Shown here: in pieces, positions 1 to 8,273 of the stretch
How positions within the stretch are numbered: the first letter of the stretch is position 1
Layout: the number at the start of each line of letters is the position of its first letter
NCBI RefSeq assembly: GCF_016863515.1
Contig: NZ_BOPA01000020.1
Span: forward strand, 1-64,000
Length of the DNA: 64,000 nt
Direction: 5' to 3'
DNA from: Micromonospora gifhornensis
Lineage (GTDB): Bacteria; Actinomycetota; Actinomycetes; Mycobacteriales; Micromonosporaceae
Notes under the pieces: generated by a model
Seen by the model: the letters and a program-made list of their open reading frames with translations, nothing else
Databases searched by the model: none
Told to the model about the DNA's origin: nothing
Position numbers and translations under genes: made by a program

Positions 1-12
1 TGGGGGGGGTGG

Positions 13-528
13 TTAGGGGAGGGGGTGGGAGATGTTGTGGGCGTGGTCGGTCAGGGCGGCGGAGGCGATTGTGGCTTCCAGGGGGAGGACTTCGAGGCAG
101 CGGCGGACGGCGGCGGCCATCAGGGTGTTCGGCACGCGCATCGACAGGGTGCAGTGCGGGATCCAGCGGCCCGGGTGGTAGTGCTCGTGCAGGGCGATGC
201 CGGCGGCGGCGAGCCGGTCGTACACCCGTCGATGGTGTGCCAGCAGCTCCGCGGTGGGCGCCGGGCCCAGCCAGAGCACCCGGCCGACGAACTGCCCGGC
301 GTGCTGGAAGGACAGCCGCAGCGGTGCGGCCACCGTGAAACCGGCCAACGCCGCCGCCACCTGCTCCGGGTCGAACCGGGGCGCGACCGCGAGCGAGACG
401 TGCGGTCGGTGCCGTTGCTCCAACAGCGACCGCAGGCTCTGCACCCCCTCGGCCTCCAGGGCATCCCAGAGCACCCGGATCCGGCGGGTGGCGACCGGGT
501 CCAGGTAGAGCTCCAGCGCGGCGACCAC
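13..528 (-). CDS. 2'-5' RNA ligase / 2H phosphoesterase family protein
   Basis: A 171-aa soluble protein carrying the two H-x-T/S-x motifs that define the 2H phosphoesterase fold: HVSL near residue 44 and HCTL near residue 126. The family acts on 2',3'-cyclic or 2'-5' phosphodiester ends of RNA or nucleotides; the substrate here cannot be told. The start is a GTG; a TAGGAT hexamer ends 6 nt before it, so the mRNA may be leaderless. The gene lies 32 bp behind the alcohol dehydrogenase on the same strand and may also be read from that transcript. The family is clear, the exact function is not. Confidence 0.85.
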   Translation of the reverse strand: MVAALELYLDPVATRRIRVLWDALEAEGVQSLRSLLEQRHRPHVSLAVAPRFDPEQVAAALAGFTVAAPLRLSFQHAGQFVGRVLWLGPAPTAELLAHHRRVYDRLAAAGIALHEHYHPGRWIPHCTLSMRVPNTLMAAAVRRCLEVLPLEATIASAALTDHAHNISHPLP

Positions 529-534
529 ATGATC

Positions 535-540
535 ATCCTA
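535..540 (-). promoter_or_regulatory. candidate -10 box, leaderless start of the 2H phosphoesterase gene
   Basis: TAGGAT on the minus strand ends 6 nt before the GTG start, the usual spacing for actinobacterial leaderless mRNAs. No consensus -35 box is evident. Confidence 0.4.
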
Positions 541-560
541 GAGGGCGCGGGAACCGGTGG

Positions 561-1607
561 TCAGGGCACGATCACGGCGCGGCCTTCGAGGGTGCCGTCC
601 TGCATCTGCCGGTACGCGCTCATCGCGTCGTCCAGGGAGAACGTGGTGGTCTTCGGCGCAAGCAGCCCACGGGAGCCCAGGTCCAGCACCTCGATCAGCT
701 CCGGTCGGCTGCCCCAGTAGGTGGTCTGGATGCTCACCTCGTACGGCACGGAGAAGAAGCTCACCGGCAGCGATCCGCCGCCGATGCCGACGATGGTCAG
801 GTCGCCCACGGTACGCGCGGCGGCGGCACCCATCTTCATGGTGGCGTCCGCGCCGACGAAGTCCAGCACGACGTCCGCGCCCCGGCCGCCGGTGGCCGAG
901 CGGATCTCCTCGACGGTCCCCTCACCCGACCGCAGCGTCTGGTCGGCGCCGCACTCCTCGGCCAGCCGCAACGCCTCGTCCCGGGTGTCCACGGCGATGA
1001 TCCGGGCAGCGGTGGTGGCCTTGAGGATCTGCACCCCGACATGACCGAGCCCACCCACGCCGATCACCACGGCCGTGCTGCCGGGCGGCAGCTTCGGCCA
1101 CGAGCGGCGGATCGCGTGGTACGGGGTCAGGCCCGCGTCGGTCAGCGGCGCCGCCAGCACCGGATCCAGCCCCTCGGGCAGCGGCACCACCAGCCGGGCG
1201 TCCGGCACCAACTCGTACTCGGCCATTCCGCCGTCCAGGCCGAGACCGCCTCCGCCCCCGGGGATGGGTGCGGCGGCCGGGTTCTCGCAGTAGTTCTCGG
1301 CACCGACCCGGCAGCGGGCGCAGGCGCCGCAGCCCCACGGCCCGTAGACGGCGACCGGTTGGCCGATCTCCAGTCCGGTCACACCGGCGCCGAGGGCGTG
1401 CACCCAACCGGCGTTCTCGTGACCGAGCGTGAACGGCGGATTCCAGGGCAGGGAACCGGCCTCGAAGTCGTGCATCAGGTGCAGGTCGGAGTGGCATGCG
1501 CCGGCGCCGCCGATCTTCACCACCACCTCGCCCGGGCCGGGTGTCGGCTCGTCGACCTCGACCAGTTCCGGTTCGCTCTTCCACGCAGGCAGCCGTAGCG
1601 CACGCAT
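561..1607 (-). CDS. zinc-dependent, NAD(P)-binding alcohol dehydrogenase
   Basis: A 348-aa medium-chain dehydrogenase. Catalytic zinc ligands are Cys38 (in GACHSD) and His63-Glu64 (GHE); the structural zinc site is Cys93, 96, 99 and 107; the Rossmann motif GVGGLGHVG follows near residue 176. It should interconvert an alcohol with an aldehyde or ketone in the cytoplasm. The ATG start is set by the strong CTGGAGG ribosome site 5 nt upstream. The same frame stays open far upstream, across the oppositely oriented DUF72 gene, which I regard as a high-GC artefact. Substrate unknown. Confidence 0.92.
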   Translation of the reverse strand: MRALRLPAWKSEPELVEVDEPTPGPGEVVVKIGGAGACHSDLHLMHDFEAGSLPWNPPFTLGHENAGWVHALGAGVTGLEIGQPVAVYGPWGCGACARCRVGAENYCENPAAAPIPGGGGGLGLDGGMAEYELVPDARLVVPLPEGLDPVLAAPLTDAGLTPYHAIRRSWPKLPPGSTAVVIGVGGLGHVGVQILKATTAARIIAVDTRDEALRLAEECGADQTLRSGEGTVEEIRSATGGRGADVVLDFVGADATMKMGAAAARTVGDLTIVGIGGGSLPVSFFSVPYEVSIQTTYWGSRPELIEVLDLGSRGLLAPKTTTFSLDDAMSAYRQMQDGTLEGRAVIVP

Positions 1608-1724
1608 CCTTACCTCCAGTAAACCGCTGTAGCCAACTGGTGGGCTCCCCGGTTGCGGCCGATCCAAACCCACTGGCGCCGCCACCGGTTGCCGATCCCC
1701 GCCGGTGGCGGTGCACTGAATTAC

Positions 1725-2666
1725 ATGACTGTCATCAAGGTGGGCACGTCCTCGTGGGCCGACCGGACGCTTGTGCGCTCCGGCTGGTATCCGCGCGAGG
1801 CGAACACCCCGGCCGGCCGGTTGCGCCACTACGCGGGCAGGTTCGCACTGGTCGAGGTGGACACGTCGTACTACGCCGTGCCGGCACCGGAGACGACCCA
1901 GGGCTGGGTCGACGCCACCGGCGACGACTTCACCTTCAACGTCAAGGCGTACCGCCTCTTCACCGGCCATCCGACCCCGGTCGCCACCCTCCCCGCCGAC
2001 CTGCGCCCGGTCGGCGGGCCGGCCCAGATCCGTCGGCGTGACCTGCCGCCGACGGCGTACGACGAGTTGTGGTGGCGGTTCCGCGCGGCGCTGGACCCGA
2101 TCGCGGCGGCCGACCGGCTCGGCGCGGTGCTGTTGCAGTTCCCGCCGTGGCTGGCCCGCGGCGACGCGGCCCGACGGCGGATCGCGGAACTGGCCGACCG
2201 CTGCCGGCCGTGGCGGGTCGCCGTCGAGCTGCGACACGGGTCCTGGTTCGACGGTCGGGCGGCGCTGGAGACCCTGGCCTTCCTCCGCGACCAGGGGCTC
2301 ACGTTCTGCTGCGTGGACATGCCGCAGGGCCACCCCGAGTCGGTGCCACCGATCCTGCACGCCACCGCCGAGCTGGCGATGGTGCGGATGCACGGGCACA
2401 GCACCGCCTGGGACGGCGGAGACAAGGAGGACCGCTTCCGGTACGCCTACGGCGACCGGGAGCTGCGCATCTGGTCGGACCTGCTGACCGAGTTCGCCGA
2501 GCAGGCCGACGAGCTGCACGTGCTGTTCAACAACTGCTGTGCCGGGCAGGCCCAGCGCGACGCCGAACGGCTCACCGGCCTGCTCGCCGCCGGGCGGGTG
2601 CCCGCCGGCCGATCGGCGCGCCAATCCGCCGGGCGGGTATCCGCCGGCCGATCGGCGCGCCACTGA
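1725..2666 (+). CDS. DUF72 (YecE-like) protein
   Basis: A 313-aa protein starting MTVIKVGTSSW, with the N-terminal strand (VGTSSW), the EVDTSYY segment and the FNVKAYRLFT segment typical of DUF72, a TIM-barrel family of unknown biochemical role. The ATG is preferred over an upstream in-frame codon because the family starts at this point. The C-terminus carries an in-frame 39-bp tandem duplication (13-residue unit beginning AGRV). It is divergent from the alcohol dehydrogenase, with 117 bp between starts. Confidence 0.88.
   Translation: MTVIKVGTSSWADRTLVRSGWYPREANTPAGRLRHYAGRFALVEVDTSYYAVPAPETTQGWVDATGDDFTFNVKAYRLFTGHPTPVATLPADLRPVGGPAQIRRRDLPPTAYDELWWRFRAALDPIAAADRLGAVLLQFPPWLARGDAARRRIAELADRCRPWRVAVELRHGSWFDGRAALETLAFLRDQGLTFCCVDMPQGHPESVPPILHATAELAMVRMHGHSTAWDGGDKEDRFRYAYGDRELRIWSDLLTEFAEQADELHVLFNNCCAGQAQRDAERLTGLLAAGRVPAGRSARQSAGRVSAGRSARH
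2586..2663 (+). repeat. 39-bp direct tandem duplication at the 3' end of the DUF72 gene
   Basis: Two adjacent 39-bp copies, 2586-2624 and 2625-2663, differ at a few bases and encode AGRVPAGRSARQS and AGRVSAGRSARH. The period is a multiple of three, so the frame is kept, and the stop follows directly. Confidence 0.8.
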
Positions 2667-2688
2667 GCGGGTCGTCCCGAGGCCGTGT

Positions 2689-3069
2689 TCAACCGCGCCG
2701 GGAGATCCCTTCCGGCCGCATGCCGGTCGCCTCCTCCAACGCGTTGTCCGGCAGATCCTCACCGGCCACCTCCGCCGGGAACGAGCGGCGCGGCGGCGCC
2801 GGATCCGGCGGTGCGCCCGGCCCGGCCGCCGGCGTCCGGGTCGGCTCCACCGACCCGAACCCGTGCCGGCCGGCGGGCGGATGCTCCCGCGGCGTCTCAC
2901 CCGCCCGCCGTTCACCACGCCGACCCTCCGCCACGGCGGTCGGCTCACTGCCCTCGTCCATCGGTGAGTCCTCGCCGACGCCCCACGGCGGGTCGGCATC
3001 GAAGCCGTCAGTGGTCCCCCAGGGCTCGACGCCCTCGGGGCCCTGGTCCTGCCTGTCCCTGTCCGTCAT
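2689..3069 (-). CDS. hypothetical disordered acidic protein
   Basis: A 126-aa protein rich in Pro, Gly, Asp, Glu and Arg, with no hydrophobic core, predicted mostly disordered. The last third (near PAEVAGEDLPDNALEEATG) looks like the only ordered part. The ATG start has GAGG 5 nt upstream; a GTG two codons earlier is possible. It is convergent with the DUF72 gene, 22 bp apart. No function can be assigned. Confidence 0.6.
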   Translation of the reverse strand: MTDRDRQDQGPEGVEPWGTTDGFDADPPWGVGEDSPMDEGSEPTAVAEGRRGERRAGETPREHPPAGRHGFGSVEPTRTPAAGPGAPPDPAPPRRSFPAEVAGEDLPDNALEEATGMRPEGISRRG

Positions 3070-3180
3070 GGCCACCTCGCTGATCGGCGCCGGTTGCCGG
3101 CCGGCGGTCCGGATGCTGCTGCCGGGCCTCAGCGGCGCGACCTCACCCGATGCCGCCGGACCGCCCGCGTCACCGCCATG

Positions 3181-3810
3181 TCAGTGGCCGTTGCGGCTCA
3201 TCGCCTTCGACATCTGCATCAGGCCGCCGCCCTTGGCCATCGTCTTCGGTGTCTGCATCAGGCCGTTGGCCCGGCCGAGCATGCCGCGCAGCACCTGCCC
3301 GGGCTTCTGCTGCTCACCCATGTACGCGGTGACCACGATCAGCGCGCCGGTGAGCGCCGGGATGGCCCACTGGAGCAGCTTGAGCTGCCGTTGACAGGCG
3401 GCCACGTTCTGCGGCGTCTGCTGGTTCGGCTCGGTGACGCCGGCCACGCTGGTGCCGCCGGCCCTGGACAGCCGATTGCCGAGCATCCGGCTGTAACCGG
3501 TCGCCGCGAGGGCGCCGACGGTCAGGGCGGTCTTCAGCGTGCTCGCCCGACCGACGCCGCGCTGGGCGGCCATCCGCGGGCTCTCGGTGACCAGTTCACC
3601 GACGGCGCCCGCGAGGTGGGCGCCGATGGCGGCGGCGTTGACCGGCGTCCACTTGGACCAGCCGGCCGAAGCCACCGGAATTCGCTGGGTCGAGTCGCCG
3701 ACCCGTGCCGCGGCGCCGTTGACGCCGAACGCCCCCATCAGGGAGCCGCCGAACCAGGCCGCCAGGCCCAGGTCGTGCATGGATCGCAGGGTGGTGTGCG
3801 TGTCCGACAT
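3181..3810 (-). CDS. hypothetical membrane protein
   Basis: A 209-aa protein with hydrophobic segments near residues 13-30 (GLAAWFGGSLMGAFGV), 92-105 and 147-163 (WAIPALTGALIVVTAYM), suggesting two to three membrane spans, and a short basic, glycine-rich tail. The ATG has a strong GAGGGGG ribosome site 7 nt upstream. It resembles uncharacterised actinobacterial membrane proteins; I recognise no catalytic motif. Confidence 0.75.
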   Translation of the reverse strand: MSDTHTTLRSMHDLGLAAWFGGSLMGAFGVNGAAARVGDSTQRIPVASAGWSKWTPVNAAAIGAHLAGAVGELVTESPRMAAQRGVGRASTLKTALTVGALAATGYSRMLGNRLSRAGGTSVAGVTEPNQQTPQNVAACQRQLKLLQWAIPALTGALIVVTAYMGEQQKPGQVLRGMLGRANGLMQTPKTMAKGGGLMQMSKAMSRNGH

Positions 3811-3892
3811 GATGTGTCCCCCTCAGCCGTTTCGAGCGCTGCGGCTTACCCCCGATGCGGGGCACTAATCGTGGGGTCGGGGACAGCCTGGA

Positions 3893-4756
3893 TCAGCGTG
3901 CGGGGAGGGCGGCGGCGAACGCGGCGACCCGCGCGGCCAGCGGCTCGGCGGCGTGCCGTACCCAGGTGAAGTGGTCGAGCGCGACGCCGTCCGGGCCGCC
4001 GTGCCGCTCGCGGACGACGGGAGCCGCGGCGAGCTTGGCGCAGAGCCGGTCCAGCGTCGAATGGGGGGTGTACTGGTCGTCGTCGACGCTGACCGCCAGC
4101 ACCGGGGTGCGGATCTGCCGCACCGCCGCCTCGGTGTCGACGCCGTCCAGGTGCGGGAAACGGCCGGTCCGCGCGGTGTGCGCCCAGTCGCGGATCACCC
4201 CGCGCGCCTGGCGGCCACCGAATCCCCAGCCGGGCCAGACCCCGAGCAGCCGGGCCGTGGCGGCGATGCCCTGGGTGTACGGCAGCACGCCGTACCGCCG
4301 TGGGCCGGTGAAGTCCCGCCAGTACGGGATGCCGACGGCCACCAGCACCAACCCGTCGACCTCCTGCTCGCCGTGCAGGGCCAGGTGCAGCACGGCGGCC
4401 TGCCCACCGAGGGAGTGCCCGAGCAGCAGCGTGCGTCGACCGTCGAAGCGGGCCTTGAGCGCTGTGCGTACCGCACCGATGTCGGCGGCCAGTTCGGTGT
4501 AGCCGTACCGGCAGGCCCGGCTCGGCCGGGGCGTGCTCTCGCCGGTGCCGCGCAGGTCGGCCACGACCACGGCCAGCCCGGCGGCGCGCAGGGCGGTGGC
4601 GAACGGCCGGTAGTACCGGGCCCGAACCCCCATGGCCGGCACGACAAGCACCACCGGTGCCTCCGCCGGGCCGGTGGGCTCCGGGTAGACCTGGATGCCC
4701 AGGCGGGCGCCGTCGACCTGGACGAAATCCTGCACGTATTCCACAGTCGCGCTCAC
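3893..4756 (-). CDS. alpha/beta hydrolase (serine esterase-like)
   Basis: A 287-aa alpha/beta hydrolase with the nucleophile elbow GHSLGG (serine near residue 116), an upstream oxyanion segment (VVPAMGVRARYY) and a likely catalytic His in the C-terminal DHFTW segment. It probably acts on a carboxylic ester or related bond in the cytoplasm; substrate unknown. The GTG start has no ribosome site, but TAACCT lies 6 nt upstream, so the transcript is probably leaderless. A terminator hairpin separates it from the flavohemoglobin gene. Confidence 0.87.
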   Translation of the reverse strand: MSATVEYVQDFVQVDGARLGIQVYPEPTGPAEAPVVLVVPAMGVRARYYRPFATALRAAGLAVVVADLRGTGESTPRPSRACRYGYTELAADIGAVRTALKARFDGRRTLLLGHSLGGQAAVLHLALHGEQEVDGLVLVAVGIPYWRDFTGPRRYGVLPYTQGIAATARLLGVWPGWGFGGRQARGVIRDWAHTARTGRFPHLDGVDTEAAVRQIRTPVLAVSVDDDQYTPHSTLDRLCAKLAAAPVVRERHGGPDGVALDHFTWVRHAAEPLAARVAAFAAALPAR

Positions 4757-4762
4757 CCGTAC

Positions 4763-4768
4763 AGGTTA
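4763..4768 (-). promoter_or_regulatory. candidate -10 box, leaderless start of the alpha/beta hydrolase gene
   Basis: TAACCT on the minus strand ends 6 nt before the GTG start, with no Shine-Dalgarno sequence between. Confidence 0.45.
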
Positions 4769-4794
4769 CCCGCGAGTAGGGTGCGGTGGGGGCG

Positions 4795-4827
4795 GCCCCC
4801 GGCGGGGTCGCTCGACCCGCCGGGGGC
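4795..4827 (-). terminator. hairpin terminator after hmp
   Basis: A GC-only stem (GCCCCCGGCGGG paired with CCCGCCGGGGGC) begins 6 nt past the flavohemoglobin stop codon. No T-run follows, as is usual for actinomycete hairpins. Confidence 0.6.
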
Positions 4828-4833
4828 GGCGCA

Positions 4834-6045
4834 CTAGCCGCGCAGCATGCCCGGACCGAACACCTCGTAGGCGATCCGCTCCACCGGTACGCCCCGGCGC
4901 AACAGTCCACCCCGGACGATGTTCATGAACGGCAGTGGCCCGCAGAGGTGCACGTGGGCGTCGGGGGAGAGCGGGATCGACTCGGGGTCCACCCGGCCGC
5001 CGGTCACCTCGACGGCTACCCCGGGCAGTGCGACGTCGCTGGTGTCCTCGTACCACAGCCTGGTGCGCAGGTTCGGCAGCGCGGCGTGCAGGCGCGGCAG
5101 ATCGCCGCGCAGCGCGTGGGCGGCGCCGGCCCGGTCGGCGTGCACCAGCACCACCGGGCGCTGCGGCGCGGTGACCGCCAGATGTTCCAGCGCGGCCATC
5201 GCCGGGGTCAGCCCGATACCGGCGCTGACCAGCAGCAGCGGGCCGTCGCCCGCGACGGCGTTGACCTCGCCGAAGGGTGGGCTGAGCCGCAGCGTCGTAC
5301 CGACCGTCACGTGTTCGTGCAGGAAGGTCGAGACCTGGCCGTCCGGTGCGCCGTCGATCCCGCGCAGCCGCTTGACGGCGATCCGCCAGTGCGCGGCACC
5401 CGGGCGTCCGGCGAGGCTGTACTGGCGGATCTGCCGGCCGCGGCCGCCGCCGAGGTCGACCGCGACCGAGGTGTACTGGCCCGGCACGAAGGTGGGCACC
5501 TCGCCGGAGTCGTCGGGCGTCACGGTGAACGAGACCACGTCGGGGGTCTCCTGCCGGCGCGCCGTCACCCGCCACGGGCGCCACACCGGCTCGCCCTCGG
5601 TCAGCCCGGCGGCGGCGTAGAGCCGGGCCTCCCGGGCGACCAGTTCGACGGCGAGCAGCCAGTAGACCTCGTCCCAGGCGAGGGCAACGGACGGGGTGAC
5701 CGCCTCGCCGAGCACCTCGCCGACGGCGGCGAGCAGGTGCCGGCCCACGACGGTGTACTGGGCCGGAGTGATCCCCAGGGAGGCGTGCTTGTGTGCGATG
5801 CGGTCCAGCACCGGACCCCACGGCGTGGCGCCCGCGCCGATGAGGTGCTCGGCGTACGCGACCACGGCGGCGGCCAGGGCCGCCTGTTGGCTGCCGCTGG
5901 CCTGGTTGCCCCGGTTGAACAGGTCGAGCAGCTCGGGATGCGCGGCGAACATCCGCTGGTAGAACCGGCGTGTGATGGCTTCGCCGTGCGCCCGTACGGC
6001 GGGCAGGGTCGCCGTAACCACCTCTGCTGAGGACTGGGTGAGCAC
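4834..6045 (-). CDS. hmp: flavohemoglobin, nitric oxide dioxygenase
   Basis: A 403-aa three-domain protein: globin (residues 1-140), FAD-binding ferredoxin-reductase domain (RQYSLAG near 240) and NAD-binding domain (GIGLTP near 295). It oxidises nitric oxide to nitrate with O2 and NADH. With the GTG start chosen here the globin residues fall at Tyr29 (B10), Gln53 (E7) and His85 (F8), the same numbers as in E. coli Hmp, and AAGGAG sits 7 nt upstream. It is divergent from an nsrR-like gene, with a dyad operator between them, so NO-responsive repression is likely. Confidence 0.95.
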   Translation of the reverse strand: MLTQSSAEVVTATLPAVRAHGEAITRRFYQRMFAAHPELLDLFNRGNQASGSQQAALAAAVVAYAEHLIGAGATPWGPVLDRIAHKHASLGITPAQYTVVGRHLLAAVGEVLGEAVTPSVALAWDEVYWLLAVELVAREARLYAAAGLTEGEPVWRPWRVTARRQETPDVVSFTVTPDDSGEVPTFVPGQYTSVAVDLGGGRGRQIRQYSLAGRPGAAHWRIAVKRLRGIDGAPDGQVSTFLHEHVTVGTTLRLSPPFGEVNAVAGDGPLLLVSAGIGLTPAMAALEHLAVTAPQRPVVLVHADRAGAAHALRGDLPRLHAALPNLRTRLWYEDTSDVALPGVAVEVTGGRVDPESIPLSPDAHVHLCGPLPFMNIVRGGLLRRGVPVERIAYEVFGPGMLRG

Positions 6046-6086
6046 GATGTTCTCCTTCGGGACGAACCTTACGGACGCGCCCACAA

Positions 6087-6111
6087 AAACAGGTATTGCA
6101 GGTACCTCTTT
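6087..6111. promoter_or_regulatory. candidate NsrR operator between hmp and nsrR
   Basis: A 25-bp dyad of the form AAAnAGGTA, 7 nt, TACCTnTTT. All eight outer base pairs on each side match. It is an AT-rich patch in a GC-rich gap and lies 41 bp before the hmp start and 80 bp before nsrR, placed to control both. The size suits an Rrf2-family dimer; binding by the neighbouring NsrR is inferred. Confidence 0.65.
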
Positions 6112-6179
6112 AGGGTCGAAGGTCCCGGATCACCGGTCGCGCGGATCACACCGGCGGCCGGTGCGGCCCGCGGCCACCG

Positions 6180-6185
6180 TAAGGT
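6180..6185 (+). promoter_or_regulatory. candidate -10 box, leaderless start of nsrR
   Basis: TAAGGT ends 6 nt before the GTG start of nsrR. No consensus -35 box is seen. Confidence 0.45.
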
Positions 6186-6191
6186 CGAAAG

Positions 6192-6626
6192 GTGAAGCTC
6201 AACCGGTCCACCGACATGGCGATGCGGATCGCCATGCTGACCGCCGCCTCCGGCCGCAGGACCACTGTGGACGAGTTGGCGCAGCGACTGGCGCTGCCCC
6301 GCAACCACGTGGCCAAGGTGGTGCAGCGGTTGCAGCACCTCGGCGTGCTGGTGACCATCCGCGGCCGTTCCGGCGGGGTGGCGTTCGCCGCGGACGGCGC
6401 GACCTACACCGTCGGGCAGGTGGTCCGGGCGTTCGAGGGCGACGGTGAGGTGGTCGACTGCGAGGCGCCGGCCTGCCCGCTGCGGGCGGCCTGCCGGTTG
6501 CGGATCGAGCTGCGCCGGGCGCAGGAGGCGTTCCTCGCCGTGCTCGACCGGGTCAGCCTGGCGGATCTCGTCGACTCACCGACCGGCCCGGTGCTGCTCG
6601 CACTCGGTGCCCCGCCTGCGCCCTGA
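6192..6626 (+). CDS. nsrR: Rrf2-family NO-sensing repressor, NsrR-like
   Basis: A 144-aa Rrf2 regulator: winged helix-turn-helix at residues 24-62 (helix around RNHVAKVVQRL), then an iron-sulfur ligand set Cys90, Cys95 and Cys101. Asp8 is also present, at the position of the fourth ligand in the Streptomyces coelicolor NsrR [4Fe-4S] cluster. NO destroys the cluster and releases repression. Divergence from hmp with a dyad between the genes supports the assignment over IscR-type relatives. The GTG start appears leaderless. Confidence 0.92.
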   Translation: MKLNRSTDMAMRIAMLTAASGRRTTVDELAQRLALPRNHVAKVVQRLQHLGVLVTIRGRSGGVAFAADGATYTVGQVVRAFEGDGEVVDCEAPACPLRAACRLRIELRRAQEAFLAVLDRVSLADLVDSPTGPVLLALGAPPAP

Positions 6627-6637
6627 GCGGTGACGGC

Positions 6638-6669
6638 GACCGGCCCGCACCTCGGGATGCGGGCCGGTC
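6638..6669. terminator. bidirectional terminator between nsrR and the SGNH hydrolase gene
   Basis: A perfect 12-bp stem (GACCGGCCCGCA with TGCGGGCCGGTC) and an 8-nt loop lie between two convergent stop codons. Confidence 0.75.
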
Positions 6670-6677
6670 CCGGATGG

Positions 6678-7937
6678 TCAGGAGACGCTGATCGTGCCGT
6701 TCGAGGCCCGTACGCAGGCCACTGAGCGGGCCGTGGTGGTGGCCGCTCCGGCCAGGCACTGGCCGAGCACCTGGTGCCCGGCGGCGTTCGGGTGCCACGA
6801 CTCCTGGCAGGTCTGGAAGTAGGTCACGCAGGTGTTCGCGATCCGCTGGATGGCGATCTTGTCCTTGCCGGAGAGGCTGGTGACGAAGGTGCCGTTGGGC
6901 GGGTTGTCCATCAACCGGATCGGGGTGGCCAGCGTGCCGGTCGGGCTGTTCGAGGTCTCGCAGAGCCGGGCGCCGTCGAAGGCCCGCTGGACGTTGAGGT
7001 AGACCAGGTCGGTGCCGGGGAACTCGGCGGCCAGGGTGTCCCGGGTGGAGCGCACGATGGTGCCGAGTCCCTGGGAGAAGCGGTGGCCGGGGGCGAGGCT
7101 GGCCCGGTGGATCGGGCAGCCGGCGGCGTACCGCTCGGCACCGAGGGCGCGGAACTTGTCCCGGGTGTCGTCCCGGCTGTCCTCCGAGTGGTACGGCGAG
7201 GCCAGGTCCAGCGGCAGCGGGTTCGTGTAGTCCTGCAGCACCACCCGGTGCTGACCGTCGGCGTCCACCTCGCGCAGGGTGGTCAGGATCTGGCGTACCG
7301 CGGCGGTGGTCTCGGCGGTCGCGGCGCTGATCTGCGCGGCGGTGGCCAGGTCCGCGTCGGTGCAGGGCTTCTGCTCCACCGGGCCGTTGAGGTACGCCCA
7401 GAACTCCCACCAGCCGGTCCAGGCGTCGGCGATGAACCGGTTGGCGCACTTCTCGGCGACCCCGCCGAAGGTGAACGAGCTGTTGTTGGAGCCCAGCCCG
7501 ATCAGCACCAGGTCGATGTCGTGGGTGCGGGCGACGGTGCGAAGCTGGTCGAGTTGGGCGGCCACCTGACGGCCGTTGGCGCGCGCCGACGAGGCGGCGG
7601 CGATGTCGCGCGGCTGGCCGCCGGAGCAGGCCAGGTTGAACCGGTCCTGGATGCCGGGCAGCGACGCCTTGTGCAGCGAGGCGTTGCCGGACCGGTGGCA
7701 GAAGAAGGCGTTGCTGTTCGACGCTGTCCAGCCCGGGAAGCTGCGTGCGACCCCGGTCGAGTCGACCACCGGCTGGTACGCCCCGGCACCCTCGCCGCTG
7801 ATGAAGCTGTCGCCGAGGGCGACCGCAGCGGTGGGCAGCGCCGCGGCCGCGGGAGCGGCGGTGGTCACGGCTGTGGAAAGGGTCGCCGCGGCGACGGCCA
7901 GAGCCATCGCGGCGGCGGTACGACGCAACCCGGACAT
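6678..7937 (-). CDS. secreted SGNH/GDSL-family hydrolase
   Basis: A 419-aa exported protein: an Arg-containing N-terminus, an Ala-rich hydrophobic core and a probable signal peptidase site near AAPAAAALP (about residue 35). GDSF of block I (catalytic Ser) follows near residue 43; the C-terminal HPNAAGH supplies the catalytic His and Asp-position residue. Family members are extracellular lipases or esterases. Six or more Cys in the mature part suggest disulfides. The ATG with a GGGGA run upstream is preferred to one five codons earlier. The upstream region holds a cluster of palindromes. Confidence 0.9.
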   Translation of the reverse strand: MSGLRRTAAAMALAVAAATLSTAVTTAAPAAAALPTAAVALGDSFISGEGAGAYQPVVDSTGVARSFPGWTASNSNAFFCHRSGNASLHKASLPGIQDRFNLACSGGQPRDIAAASSARANGRQVAAQLDQLRTVARTHDIDLVLIGLGSNNSSFTFGGVAEKCANRFIADAWTGWWEFWAYLNGPVEQKPCTDADLATAAQISAATAETTAAVRQILTTLREVDADGQHRVVLQDYTNPLPLDLASPYHSEDSRDDTRDKFRALGAERYAAGCPIHRASLAPGHRFSQGLGTIVRSTRDTLAAEFPGTDLVYLNVQRAFDGARLCETSNSPTGTLATPIRLMDNPPNGTFVTSLSGKDKIAIQRIANTCVTYFQTCQESWHPNAAGHQVLGQCLAGAATTTARSVACVRASNGTISVS

Positions 7938-8273
7938 GGCATCCCCATCCATTCATGGAAATATGAAAGATCCTCTGGTGCGTGATGGAATCACGCAGGT
8001 GTGACGTACGTCAACAACGGGAAACAGATGTGACATCTGGGTCAGGCGGGAGTTAAATCCCAGCCCACACCGGAGGCGGCACCGGGCATAAGGCGCGACG
8101 CCGGGGCGTTGACCGCGGCAGGTACCACCAGCGGCGGCCTCCTGCGGCGCGCCGCGCGGGTGTCCGCATCAGCTGTCGGGGCGTACGGCTACGCTCGCTG
8201 CGGCCGTCCCACGCTGGGCCAACCACCGACGGTGCGGGGCAGCGCATCGCCGAGACCGGGGAGTACGACGGAG
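7938..8273. promoter_or_regulatory. 336-bp divergent intergenic region with three palindromes
   Basis: No gene is seen here. The half nearest the SGNH hydrolase gene holds three dyads in 61 bp: TGCGTGAT-GGA-ATCACGCA (7979-7997), the perfect palindrome TGACGTACGTCA (8002-8013, part of TGTGA-N6-TCAAC, close to a CRP-type site) and CAGATGT-G-ACATCTG (8025-8039). The half nearest the topoisomerase gene shows no clear promoter. Confidence 0.6.

Noticed and set aside
1608-2999. Long open frame upstream of the alcohol dehydrogenase start on the minus strand
   Set aside because: It runs antisense to the DUF72 gene, has no recognisable domain and is bypassed by a strong ribosome site at the true ATG. 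Long spurious frames are expected at this GC content.
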